36,508 bases of DNA, taken from IMG/VR virus record IMGVR_UViG_3300042516_004946, positions 1-36,508 of that record; one strand, written 5' to 3'. Below are positions 24,630-31,794 of the stretch, piece after piece (the first letter of the stretch is position 1; the number at the start of each line of letters is the position of its first letter). The stretch comes from a virus. Both the position numbers and the translations under genes were made by a program. The notes below the pieces were generated by a model, which was given only the letters and a program-made list of their open reading frames with translations, searched no databases and was not told the origin of the DNA.

Positions 24630-25873
24630 GGTGGGTTCAGATCAATTGTTGATCCCTTTACTACTGTTGGTCCCGGTGATCCTGCGGTTAATGATGACCC
24701 GCCTGCAATATTCATTTCAGAACCTGCACCAAGTACCATTTCACCCGCGGCCACATTTGTTGATTTTCCTGATATAACTTCCATAAAATCTCCCTGGACA
24801 ATTCTAGTAGAATCACTTAGTGTTGTCCTTTGGTGGGTTCCGTTAAAATTTTCTGTAACGTCCCCACCAACTGTAGTTACACTATCGCCGGTAACCCTCT
24901 TACCTTCATTTGTATTGACTTGAGTATTAATTGATCCCAACACCTCAATACACTTATTACCATCAACCTTAGTATGCATATTACCTCTAACAGATAGGTG
25001 ATAATCACCAACAACCTCTTGTACCATATTCCCGCTAACTAAAACTCTAGCATCACCCTTGATAGTAATATTACAATTACCATTGATTAGAACATTCTTA
25101 TCTTTTACAATAACTTCAAAATCGTCACCAACAATATATGTTGTGCGCGTACCATCATCTCTTATTTCGCGGTTGGTACCAGATGCATGATATTCATGAA
25201 TACGTCTAGCTCCAACTGTATCATCAAATTCTAAAACATGACCAGATTCTGTTGTTCTGACGTGATTGAATGGGTATAGTGGAGGAACGGTGTCGCTATG
25301 TAATGCTGGCATATTCCATGTTTTAACTTCATATGTTGACGCATTTTCATCAGGCGTAACCGATGATAACGGCATTACTCTACCAGTAGGAACGTCTATT
25401 ACACTTTCTCGATTTGCGGCTCTGTTTAGTGTTGAGCTATGATTTGTATATGCGGTACCACCAATAGCTAGTCCAGTTGTATCTGGTAAATTTTGTGCTA
25501 ATGGATATGTTCCATATGGATCATTAAATCCTGCATTTTCATTATTAGCATCACCCGATACACCATGAAATGATCCCATGACCATAGGTTGTTGGGCTCT
25601 ATTACCATCCATGAAAAATCCTATAACCCAGCTACCCTCAACTAATCCTGTAGGAGAATTACCCACACCGCTAGTTGAGGCTGAAGTTACAGGAATCATC
25701 ACCTGCGCCCAAGGCAGACCCTCAGTTGATAGTGTTTCTTTATCTGAGGTATGCCAACCAAAACATCTAACTCGAACCCGCCCAATTCTAAGCGGATCAT
25801 TTCGATCTTCGACAATACCTATAAACCAAGTAAATCCGTTAGAGCCTAACCATTCACCATCACGTACCGGCAT
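24626..25873 (-). CDS. 5: Baseplate hub/tail spike gp5 without lysozyme domain
   Basis: Central spike that punctures the outer membrane. It has 415 residues against about 575 in T4. The N-terminal OB-fold is clear (WFIGIVEDRNDPLRIGRVRV, about 16-35, with PWAQVMIP and GSWVIGFFMDGN). The C-terminal part (about 230-410) is a spike beta-helix with short repeats such as VLINGNCNITIKGDARVLVS and GNMVQEVVGDYHL. The region between (about 115-225) has no lysozyme catalytic pattern, so the T4 lysozyme insert is absent. A GH104 lysozyme domain occurs instead in the protein at 31795-33537. The ATG overlaps the hub-gene stop by one base, with GGGAG just upstream. Confidence 0.92.
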   Translation of the reverse strand: MPVRDGEWLGSNGFTWFIGIVEDRNDPLRIGRVRVRCFGWHTSDKETLSTEGLPWAQVMIPVTSASTSGVGNSPTGLVEGSWVIGFFMDGNRAQQPMVMGSFHGVSGDANNENAGFNDPYGTYPLAQNLPDTTGLAIGGTAYTNHSSTLNRAANRESVIDVPTGRVMPLSSVTPDENASTYEVKTWNMPALHSDTVPPLYPFNHVRTTESGHVLEFDDTVGARRIHEYHASGTNREIRDDGTRTTYIVGDDFEVIVKDKNVLINGNCNITIKGDARVLVSGNMVQEVVGDYHLSVRGNMHTKVDGNKCIEVLGSINTQVNTNEGKRVTGDSVTTVGGDVTENFNGTHQRTTLSDSTRIVQGDFMEVISGKSTNVAAGEMVLGAGSEMNIAGGSSLTAGSPGPTVVKGSTIDLNPP

Positions 25874-27174
25874 TATTGTCTCCCATTAACAGGCTGAGAA
25901 TACGAATCCTTAACGCATTCCATCACGGTACCGTATGTAGCACCCGCACCACCAAATCTATGTGCCACGGCTGTGACAAGATATTTACCACCAACAAAAC
26001 CATCAAATTGTCGTCGAGTTATTCTAGACTCACCCGACTGTGGAACTAAAATTTCAATAGTATCACCAGCAGCTATACCAGAATCACCATGAACCATAAC
26101 TTTAGTTACATTTGATAAAAGGTCTGCTCTAGATGCAGTTTCAAAACCTAAAAATTCTTGTCTGCGCCTATAATCATTTTGTGTATCACTTTCTCGTTCA
26201 GATACGAATGACAAAGATCCTCTATATGAATTTGATACTATAAATTTTTCTCGTGATATGCTACTTCCAAAAATTCTAGATGTTTGTGGTGATATTCTTG
26301 GATTTTTTGATGAGTGATCAACAGATGAGAAATCTCTATTATAGAGATATTGAGATGATCTAAATCTTTTGGCCACTGTGTCTAAAGCTAAAACTTGTGT
26401 ACCAAATTGACCTGATGTTACGCCATCCATCATATCAAAGCTTACTGGTTCTTGTATCGAAATAACTCGTTGGCGGTCATATTGACGATCATTTTCAATA
26501 TAATCTTCTAGAAGATAAAATTTTCTCTTTATAGGTTGCTTTATCAGATATTGAAATGATACAAAATGATATCCACGATAATTTTCAAAAAAGAAATAAT
26601 TTGAAGTGCTTCTTCTATCGGCCGATTTTGCTTCATCAGAAAGATATTTTAATGATGAAAATGGGCTCATTCTAGGAAATGCGCTAGTAAATAATCCCTC
26701 TGTAGGTTCTATCGTAACAAGCTTTTTTGAAGATATCGGTGCTATATGGTTATCAAATATTTTTCTAACCATTTCATCAACATTTCTATTATCAAATGAA
26801 TTTGACACCAATGTATATTGATCTCTAAGCAATTCATCAGAAGTCATGAATATATCATAGGCATCAACATTTTGTTGCACTCTTATCTTATTTGATAGCT
26901 TGTAAAGTCGCATGTTACCACGGATGCGATCCGAAGATTGATAAGAATCTGATATATTATATGATACAATTTCTCCACCAATTATTGGTAGAGTTGTTCT
27001 TACGGCCGCGCCGTCAATTACGCTTATGGTCATAGATGTTGTAGGTGAGTCTAAGCTTTCATAATAGCTAATTTCACCAGCTAGACCTTTTACATCTAAA
27101 TTGACAGACGTAGTGGTAGAACGTATGCTTAATGCATTTACTAAGCCTGTACCTGACCTTTGTTCCGGTAACAT
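25873..27174 (-). CDS. Baseplate hub protein, gp27-like
   Basis: Probably the hub protein on which gp5 sits; 433 residues (T4 gp27 about 391). The pattern fits phage hub proteins of the gpD/gp27 type: an N-terminal beta domain (VNLDVKGLAGEISYYESLDS, about 24-43), a middle helical/beta domain with YDIFMTSDELLRDQ and VRKIFDNHIAPI (about 105-150), a stretch reading FFFENYRGYHFVSFQYLI (about 192-209), then a C-terminal VHGDSGIAAGDTIEILVP and KYLVTAVAHRFGG typical of late-control-like hubs. The position between gp53 and gp5 supports this. Direct similarity to T4 gp27 is not obvious by eye. Confidence 0.7.
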   Translation of the reverse strand: MLPEQRSGTGLVNALSIRSTTTSVNLDVKGLAGEISYYESLDSPTTSMTISVIDGAAVRTTLPIIGGEIVSYNISDSYQSSDRIRGNMRLYKLSNKIRVQQNVDAYDIFMTSDELLRDQYTLVSNSFDNRNVDEMVRKIFDNHIAPISSKKLVTIEPTEGLFTSAFPRMSPFSSLKYLSDEAKSADRRSTSNYFFFENYRGYHFVSFQYLIKQPIKRKFYLLEDYIENDRQYDRQRVISIQEPVSFDMMDGVTSGQFGTQVLALDTVAKRFRSSQYLYNRDFSSVDHSSKNPRISPQTSRIFGSSISREKFIVSNSYRGSLSFVSERESDTQNDYRRRQEFLGFETASRADLLSNVTKVMVHGDSGIAAGDTIEILVPQSGESRITRRQFDGFVGGKYLVTAVAHRFGGAGATYGTVMECVKDSYSQPVNGRQ

Positions 27175-27752
27175 TATGTGTACAGATTCCTATAAGTGTC
27201 AACAATTGCAGGTACATATACTGGATCAATTACAGATATGTTTCTGCGAGAATCATTAAGCGCAATCTCATAATCATATTTTGTGACTAATTTTCTATCA
27301 TTTGGGCTTAGAGTTTGATATGTTGTTTGATCCACAACCAAAGTTTTTTCTGATATACGTATCATCTCACCATCAGTATCTCTAACTTCTTTTGCCTTTT
27401 GCATTATCTTCTCATATTGATGAATTTGATTATATGCATTAGGAATACTGCCGTATTTTTCTCTAATGTATGATTGCATTTCAAGATAATTTCTTGGCCA
27501 TCCAAAATATGGATCAATTATCTCATTTGGTATTAGTATTATCCAATCTAAATTTGGATCGCCATAAAAATTGAATGCAACATTATCTGGTCTCTCACCT
27601 TCTTTAACGTCATAAGAAAAATATGAGATAAGATTCCTACGATATAAATCTTTTATGATAAACCTCTTAGAAATATCAATTACTCTGAGGGGTCGATTGA
27701 TAGATTTAAGATTATAATTTATGGCTGGAAAAGAAGCAAAATATTGCGTCAT
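27174..27752 (-). CDS. 53: Baseplate wedge protein gp53
   Basis: Completes the wedge and joins wedges around the hub; 192 residues, near the T4 length (196). The family block is FNFYGDPNLDWIILIPNEII (about 60-79), followed by DPYFGWPRNYLEMQSYIREKY (from about 80), a signature of gp53 (LysM-like wedge family). The start is two bases after the gp48 stop, and the stop overlaps the hub gene by one base. Confidence 0.94.
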   Translation of the reverse strand: MTQYFASFPAINYNLKSINRPLRVIDISKRFIIKDLYRRNLISYFSYDVKEGERPDNVAFNFYGDPNLDWIILIPNEIIDPYFGWPRNYLEMQSYIREKYGSIPNAYNQIHQYEKIMQKAKEVRDTDGEMIRISEKTLVVDQTTYQTLSPNDRKLVTKYDYEIALNDSRRNISVIDPVYVPAIVDTYRNLYT

Positions 27753-27754
27753 GG

Positions 27755-28846
27755 TTATCTACCGTTTTCTGTAATTTGTTCTTTGGTGACAATATCCGTT
27801 TCTTTAAAATTAAGCTCAATGGTTATCTCTGCTGGCGATGCAACTGTCGGTGTCTCAAGTGATCTAACATATGCAGGATAATTCATAGGATGATAATTAA
27901 CTGTCATTGATTCTAATACAGACTCACCTATAGTAAATAGTTGTCTGTGATTATTAAATTCTATTTGAAATACGTCAGGATATTGAAAAAATGCGCGTGA
28001 TGTAGTTCCCGCATTCTCAGCAATTCCGCCTAATTGAGAAAGAAGTTCATTTTGGATACCAAGACCAGATGCAAATCCCCCAACAGCCGCAGGTACATTT
28101 CCAAGACCATAGCTCGGTAACATATGAAACTTAAATGATTTGATTATATTTTGAATCGTCTGCGCTTCGCGTCTATTTTTTGGTGATAGACTAAAAGCAA
28201 ATCTATGCTCCCTTCGATTCACACCCTGAAATAATAAGACTTTGTGTGAATTTCTAGCAATACCTGTTAAGTTTGCAGCAATAGCATTATTAAGAGATGA
28301 CCCAAGGGCATCAGCGACCGCACCTGCAGCAGCACTTCCTGCAGCAGTCTGTGCATCCCGATTTTGCATAAGCTGATTCATCTGTCTTTGAATACCCAAA
28401 AGAACATCGGATACTGTTTTGCCTAAAGTTTGATCACTTGCGGTCTGAACAGCAGTTCTTAATCCGGATCCCAACTCTCTAGCAGTCTTCTCCATATCTC
28501 CACCAATGGCGTTAGATACCGCAGTTGATAGCACCTCATTAAGTGCAGTAGTTGGTTGATTATCATCATATGTTGCTCCATATGATGTTAATAACTGTGC
28601 CGGCATGGGTAAAGTTACAGTAGTAATAGCATTTCTAACTGTAGCTATTCTATTATTTACTAGAGGTAAATCGGAACTAAGAGTTGATGTTCTAGTGACA
28701 CTATTAAATTTTAGCGCACGAAATGTCACAAAATGATAAAGTTTTTCACTATTTTCCGGAAAATAATAATTTGCAGTCTGCGGTTGCACTATTCGTGTCG
28801 CAGTTACTACAACTTCCGGCACAGTAAAACTAGTTGTCTGGGACAT
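27755..28846 (-). CDS. 48: Baseplate tail tube cap gp48
   Basis: Caps the baseplate and starts the tube with gp54. From the chosen start it has 363 residues, like T4 gp48 (about 364). N-terminal: MSQTTSFTVPEVVVTATRI. A helical Ala/Gln-rich middle (about 100-195) separates it from a tube-fold C-terminal half with RREHRFAFSLSPKNRREAQT, IIKSFKFHMLPSYG and FQYPDVFQIEFNNH, the conserved core of gp48 in T4-like cyanophages. A TTG start seven codons earlier is possible, but GAGG sits inside those codons, upstream of ATG 28846. It heads the minus-strand baseplate block and has a late-type box upstream. Confidence 0.87.
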   Translation of the reverse strand: MSQTTSFTVPEVVVTATRIVQPQTANYYFPENSEKLYHFVTFRALKFNSVTRTSTLSSDLPLVNNRIATVRNAITTVTLPMPAQLLTSYGATYDDNQPTTALNEVLSTAVSNAIGGDMEKTARELGSGLRTAVQTASDQTLGKTVSDVLLGIQRQMNQLMQNRDAQTAAGSAAAGAVADALGSSLNNAIAANLTGIARNSHKVLLFQGVNRREHRFAFSLSPKNRREAQTIQNIIKSFKFHMLPSYGLGNVPAAVGGFASGLGIQNELLSQLGGIAENAGTTSRAFFQYPDVFQIEFNNHRQLFTIGESVLESMTVNYHPMNYPAYVRSLETPTVASPAEITIELNFKETDIVTKEQITENGR

Positions 28847-28873
28847 AAAAAGTTTACCTCTTATCAATCTGGA

Positions 28874-28881
28874 TATTTATC
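28874..28881 (-). promoter_or_regulatory. Candidate T4-type late promoter box (GATAAATA) for the baseplate block
   Basis: Minus-strand GATAAATA is 7 of 8 identical to the T4 late consensus. It lies 27 bases before the gp48 ATG, in the 50-base gap between divergent gp48 and gp4. No equally clear box is seen for the plus strand; CATAGATA at 28884-28891 is a weak alternative. Confidence 0.5.
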
Positions 28882-28896
28882 GCCATAGATAGAAGC

Positions 28897-29343
28897 ATGT
28901 CATACAAAGGTAAATATACACCGTCAAACCCAATGAAATATTTAGGTGACCCAACGAACATAGTTTATCGTTCGCTGTGGGAACGGCGTGTTATGGTTGA
29001 ATTTGATACTAATCCTAGTATATTAGAATGGGGTTCAGAAGAAGTCATAGTTCCATATCGTTCACCTCTTGATGGTAGATACCATCGATATTTTCCGGAT
29101 TTTGTAGTCAAAATGCGTGAGAAAAGTGGTGCAATAAAGACAAAGATGATTGAGGTCAAACCTCTTGCACAGACTAAGGCCCCACCGCCACATGATGGTA
29201 AGAGAAAACCAACTAAAAAGTATATTACAGAAGTGGCTAGATATGGGATAAATAGCGCAAAGTGGAAAGCCGCAAGAGAGTTTTGTGCTGATCGAGGCTG
29301 GGAATTTGTTATAATAACCGAAAGGGAATTAGGCATCAAATAA
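28897..29343 (+). CDS. 4: Head completion protein gp4 (TnsA-like nuclease fold)
   Basis: Completes the filled head before tail joining. It has 148 residues, like T4 gp4 (about 150). The block YRSLWERRVMVEFDTNPSIL (about 24-43), then WGSEEVIVPY, YHRYFPDFVVKM and IEVKP, is the TnsA/PD-(D/E)xK-like fold: Glu in the first helix, Asp in FPDF and the E-V-K of IEVKP are the nuclease-type residues. AGAAG precedes the ATG. It diverges from gp48, as gene 4 diverges from 53 in T4, and overlaps the next gene by one base (TAATG). Confidence 0.93.
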   Translation: MSYKGKYTPSNPMKYLGDPTNIVYRSLWERRVMVEFDTNPSILEWGSEEVIVPYRSPLDGRYHRYFPDFVVKMREKSGAIKTKMIEVKPLAQTKAPPPHDGKRKPTKKYITEVARYGINSAKWKAAREFCADRGWEFVIITERELGIK

Positions 29344-29966
29344 TGGTAGCATATGTCTTTGACAATCTACTGACGCAAGGCGAAAAGCAGGGACAGCTAC
29401 CTAATCGTACCATGCAGTCAAGAAACTGGTTTCGCGCGCAAGCTAGTAAAGTCGCTATGGGCCCAAATGCATTAATGGCTCAAGATCGTAGTGCTATGGT
29501 TAGTGTACCTATGATTGGTCAAATGTATTTGTTTTCATATGAACCAAAAACAAAAGAAAAATTACCTTATTATGATAGATATCCTTTGGTCATTCCGTTC
29601 GATAGTGTCAGATTGGGTGGTCGTGCTGCCGGTAGCTCATCATCTCAAGGATTTATGGGATTAAATTTACACTATCTACCTCTTAGATTACGCGCCAGAT
29701 TAATGGATGCGCTTTATAATGTCATAAGCGATGAAAATTATGATGAGCGTACACATCTGCAAGTTTCTTATAAGCTATTAAGCTCAGTCACAAGATATAG
29801 ATTTTATAAACCGTGCGTAAAGCAATATCTGTTCTCCCATGTTAGAACCAGATTTTTCCGCATAGATCCTGCTTCTTGGGATATCGCGCTTTTTATGCCT
29901 CTGGAAAGATTTGTTGGTGCCAGTGCAAGTGCGGTTCATAGAGACAGCTACGCAAAGGTGCAATAA
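29343..29966 (+). CDS. 2: Probable gp2-like DNA end protector
   Basis: Likely the counterpart of T4 gp2, which enters the head last and protects packaged DNA ends; 207 residues (T4 about 274). The recognisable block is QMYLFSYEPKTKEKLPYYDR (about 60-79), then YPLVIPFDSV and GLNLHYLPLRLRARLMDALY (about 100-119), a pattern I recall from cyanophage proteins annotated as gp2. The order 4-2 on the strand opposite to 53 agrees with T4. The protein is basic and has no membrane span. An unassigned structural role remains possible. Confidence 0.6.
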   Translation: MVAYVFDNLLTQGEKQGQLPNRTMQSRNWFRAQASKVAMGPNALMAQDRSAMVSVPMIGQMYLFSYEPKTKEKLPYYDRYPLVIPFDSVRLGGRAAGSSSSQGFMGLNLHYLPLRLRARLMDALYNVISDENYDERTHLQVSYKLLSSVTRYRFYKPCVKQYLFSHVRTRFFRIDPASWDIALFMPLERFVGASASAVHRDSYAKVQ

Positions 29967-30889
29967 TGGCAAATCGTAGATTTAATATCTCAGAATTTTC
30001 GGCGGAAATAGGTAAGAGAGGTGTAGCAAAACCGAATTACTTTTCGGTTATGCTTACAGTTCCAAATTCTATTCGAGGTTTTTTTGAAACATCGCATATT
30101 CCTCTTAGAATAGAAAGTGCATCATTACCTGCTAGATCATTAATGACGATTGAACAGAGATATCACGGGCCTACTAGAAAAATTCCATATATGTTTCAAA
30201 CAGAGCCAATGAGGCTTCGTGTTCTTCTTAGCGAAAATATGATAGAACGAGAGATATTCATGGCTTGGCAAGATATGGCCATATCGGCTGGTGGTCGTGC
30301 AAGCTATCGCCGCGCAATGGGTAGACCTATAAAAGACGGCGGATATGATGCGACATTCTATGATGAAATGGTAGGTCAAGTTGATATTATGCAATTTGCC
30401 GAGTCACCAAAATTTCAAACACCAAGTGCGGTATCAGCAGCATCTTCCGTTATTAGAGGTGGTGCTGATTTACAATCGCTCGTTGGTGATGTAATTAGTG
30501 CATTTAATCCACTAAATCAAAATATTTTTAATGCACCCGGTGATAGAATCGTATTTCCGCAATATCAGATTAAGCTTACCGAAGCATATCCGATAGCTAT
30601 TGATGATGTAGAGCTTGATTGGGGTGCTGACGGCGCAGCAAAATTGAATGTGCAAATGCAATATTTTACTGCTGAAGAAAAGCATCCAGATGCTCTACCG
30701 TTTGGTGAGCTTTATGGGCTAGAAAGTCTGCTTAGAGGAACTGTCAATGCGCTAGACAGATTTTCTCCTCTTATTTCTCTGTTTACACAAAATGGTCTCT
30801 CAGGTGGCGTGCGCGGGCTTACACAGCAATTTGGTAATCAATTCCGCAACACCGCAGTTGGAGCAGTTCGTTCGAGATTTGGTATTTAA
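29966..30889 (+). CDS. 54: Tail tube-like protein, probable tube initiator gp54
   Basis: Probable baseplate tube initiator; 307 residues (T4 gp54 about 320). A tube-fold N-terminal half is visible: KPNYFSVMLTVPNSIRGFF (about 22-40), LRIESASLPARSLMTIEQRY (about 47-66) and EPMRLRVLLSENMIEREIF. A second beta part ends with YPIAIDDVELDWGADGAAKL (about 209-228) and VQMQYFT. The C-terminal 60 residues are helical. AAAGGTG precedes the ATG, which overlaps the previous stop. In T4, gene 3 stands in this position, so a tube terminator is an alternative; the size and fold fit gp54 better. Confidence 0.62.
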   Translation: MANRRFNISEFSAEIGKRGVAKPNYFSVMLTVPNSIRGFFETSHIPLRIESASLPARSLMTIEQRYHGPTRKIPYMFQTEPMRLRVLLSENMIEREIFMAWQDMAISAGGRASYRRAMGRPIKDGGYDATFYDEMVGQVDIMQFAESPKFQTPSAVSAASSVIRGGADLQSLVGDVISAFNPLNQNIFNAPGDRIVFPQYQIKLTEAYPIAIDDVELDWGADGAAKLNVQMQYFTAEEKHPDALPFGELYGLESLLRGTVNALDRFSPLISLFTQNGLSGGVRGLTQQFGNQFRNTAVGAVRSRFGI

Positions 30890-30904
30890 AAGTGGAGGAT
30901 TATT

Positions 30905-31618
30905 ATGGCACTACCTAAAATTGCAGCACCTACGTTTTCTCTGGTGCTTCCGTCAAATCAGAAAGAAGTAATATTCAGACCCTTTCTGGTTAAAGAGGAA
31001 AAAGCATTGCTAATTGCGATGGAATCGAAAGATACCGATCATATGAATAGAGCAATGCTTGATGTTCTGAAAAGCTGTATCATATCTGAAGAACTTGATA
31101 TTGAAAAGTTACCGTCATTTGATATCGAATATCTCTTTCTTAAGATTAGATCGAAATCTGTAGGTGAAAAGGTTAATCTAAGTTATCGCCATGTTGATGG
31201 TGTTAATTATAAGGGCGAACCTTGCACCGCTGTAACAAATGTAGAGATAAACTTAGATGATATTGAGGTTGAATTTGCGAAGGAACATTCAGCACTAATA
31301 AAGCTGACGGATAATTTGACTCTAAAAATGAGATATCCGACACTAGCAGATATCAAGTCAAGTGTATCGGCTAATGTAGATGAAATTGACCTGATCACAA
31401 AATGCATAGAATGTGTTTATGACGAAGAAGAATTATATGAACCCGATAGTTTGGATGAGGCCAGACAATTTGTCGGTTCTTTAAACAATGCACAGTTTAT
31501 GGAAATTATGAAATTTTTTGAGACCATGCCTAGACTTCAGCACAAGGTTACATACAAGTGTGAGGGTTGCGGGCAGGAGGATAACATAACTCTAAAGGGA
31601 CTTTCTGATTTTTTTTAA
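30905..31618 (+). CDS. 26: gp26-type protein, probable tail assembly chaperone
   Basis: Member of the T4 gp26 baseplate family (PF12322 type); 237 residues (T4 about 208). The N-terminal LPSNQKEVIFRPFLVKEEKA (about 15-34), LLIAMESKD, KSCI and FDIEYLFLKIRSKSVGEKV (about 73-91) are characteristic. The C-terminus has a CxxC pair (KCEGCGQ) and ends LSDFF. GGAGG lies 6 bases before the ATG. The last codons sit on eight T's (31609-31616), forming the slippery heptamer T TTT TTT directly before the stop, in phase to give a -1 fusion to the next ORF. With a tape-measure-like gene following, this suggests a tail assembly chaperone. Confidence 0.87.
   Translation: MALPKIAAPTFSLVLPSNQKEVIFRPFLVKEEKALLIAMESKDTDHMNRAMLDVLKSCIISEELDIEKLPSFDIEYLFLKIRSKSVGEKVNLSYRHVDGVNYKGEPCTAVTNVEINLDDIEVEFAKEHSALIKLTDNLTLKMRYPTLADIKSSVSANVDEIDLITKCIECVYDEEELYEPDSLDEARQFVGSLNNAQFMEIMKFFETMPRLQHKVTYKCEGCGQEDNITLKGLSDFF
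31609..31615 (+). promoter_or_regulatory. Candidate programmed -1 frameshift site
   Basis: T TTT TTT in the gp26 reading phase (codons TTT 31610-31612 and TTT 31613-31615), followed by the gp26 stop TAA. A one-base backward slip re-pairs perfectly and continues TTA ATG GCC into the 58-codon ORF. The predicted fusion is about 296 residues. No downstream stimulatory hairpin is obvious by eye. Confidence 0.55.
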
Positions 31619-31794
31619 TGGCCCTCTCTCATAATACTCTAGCGAATTATTACATGATTAATTTTTCATTGATGCAACATCACAAATATAGCTTGACTGA
31701 AATAGAATCTATGATGCCCTGGGAGAGGGAAATATATTTGAAATTACTAGTTGATCATATAGAGACCGAAAGAAAGAAAAAGGAAAGCAATTAA
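31618..31794 (+). CDS. 51: gp51-like short protein, possible frameshift half of gp26
   Basis: A 58-residue ORF: MALSHNTLANYYMINFSLMQ, then YSLTEIESMMPWEREIYLKL and a basic end. The EIESMMPWEREIY block is what I recall from the short proteins called gp51 (hub assembly catalyst) in T4-like cyanophages; T4 gp51 itself is about 249 residues. The ATG overlaps the gp26 stop by one base, and the nearest purine-rich site (GGGA near 31597-31600) is about 17 bases away, too far for normal initiation. Translation therefore probably depends on stop-start coupling or on a -1 frameshift from gp26. The small helical protein with a Pro-Trp-Glu motif resembles second halves of tail assembly chaperones. Confidence 0.72.
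   Translation: MALSHNTLANYYMINFSLMQHHKYSLTEIESMMPWEREIYLKLLVDHIETERKKKESN

Noticed and set aside
28965-29339. Minus-strand open frame of 124 codons opposite gp4
   Set aside because: It overlaps a clear gp4 gene completely and has no family features.
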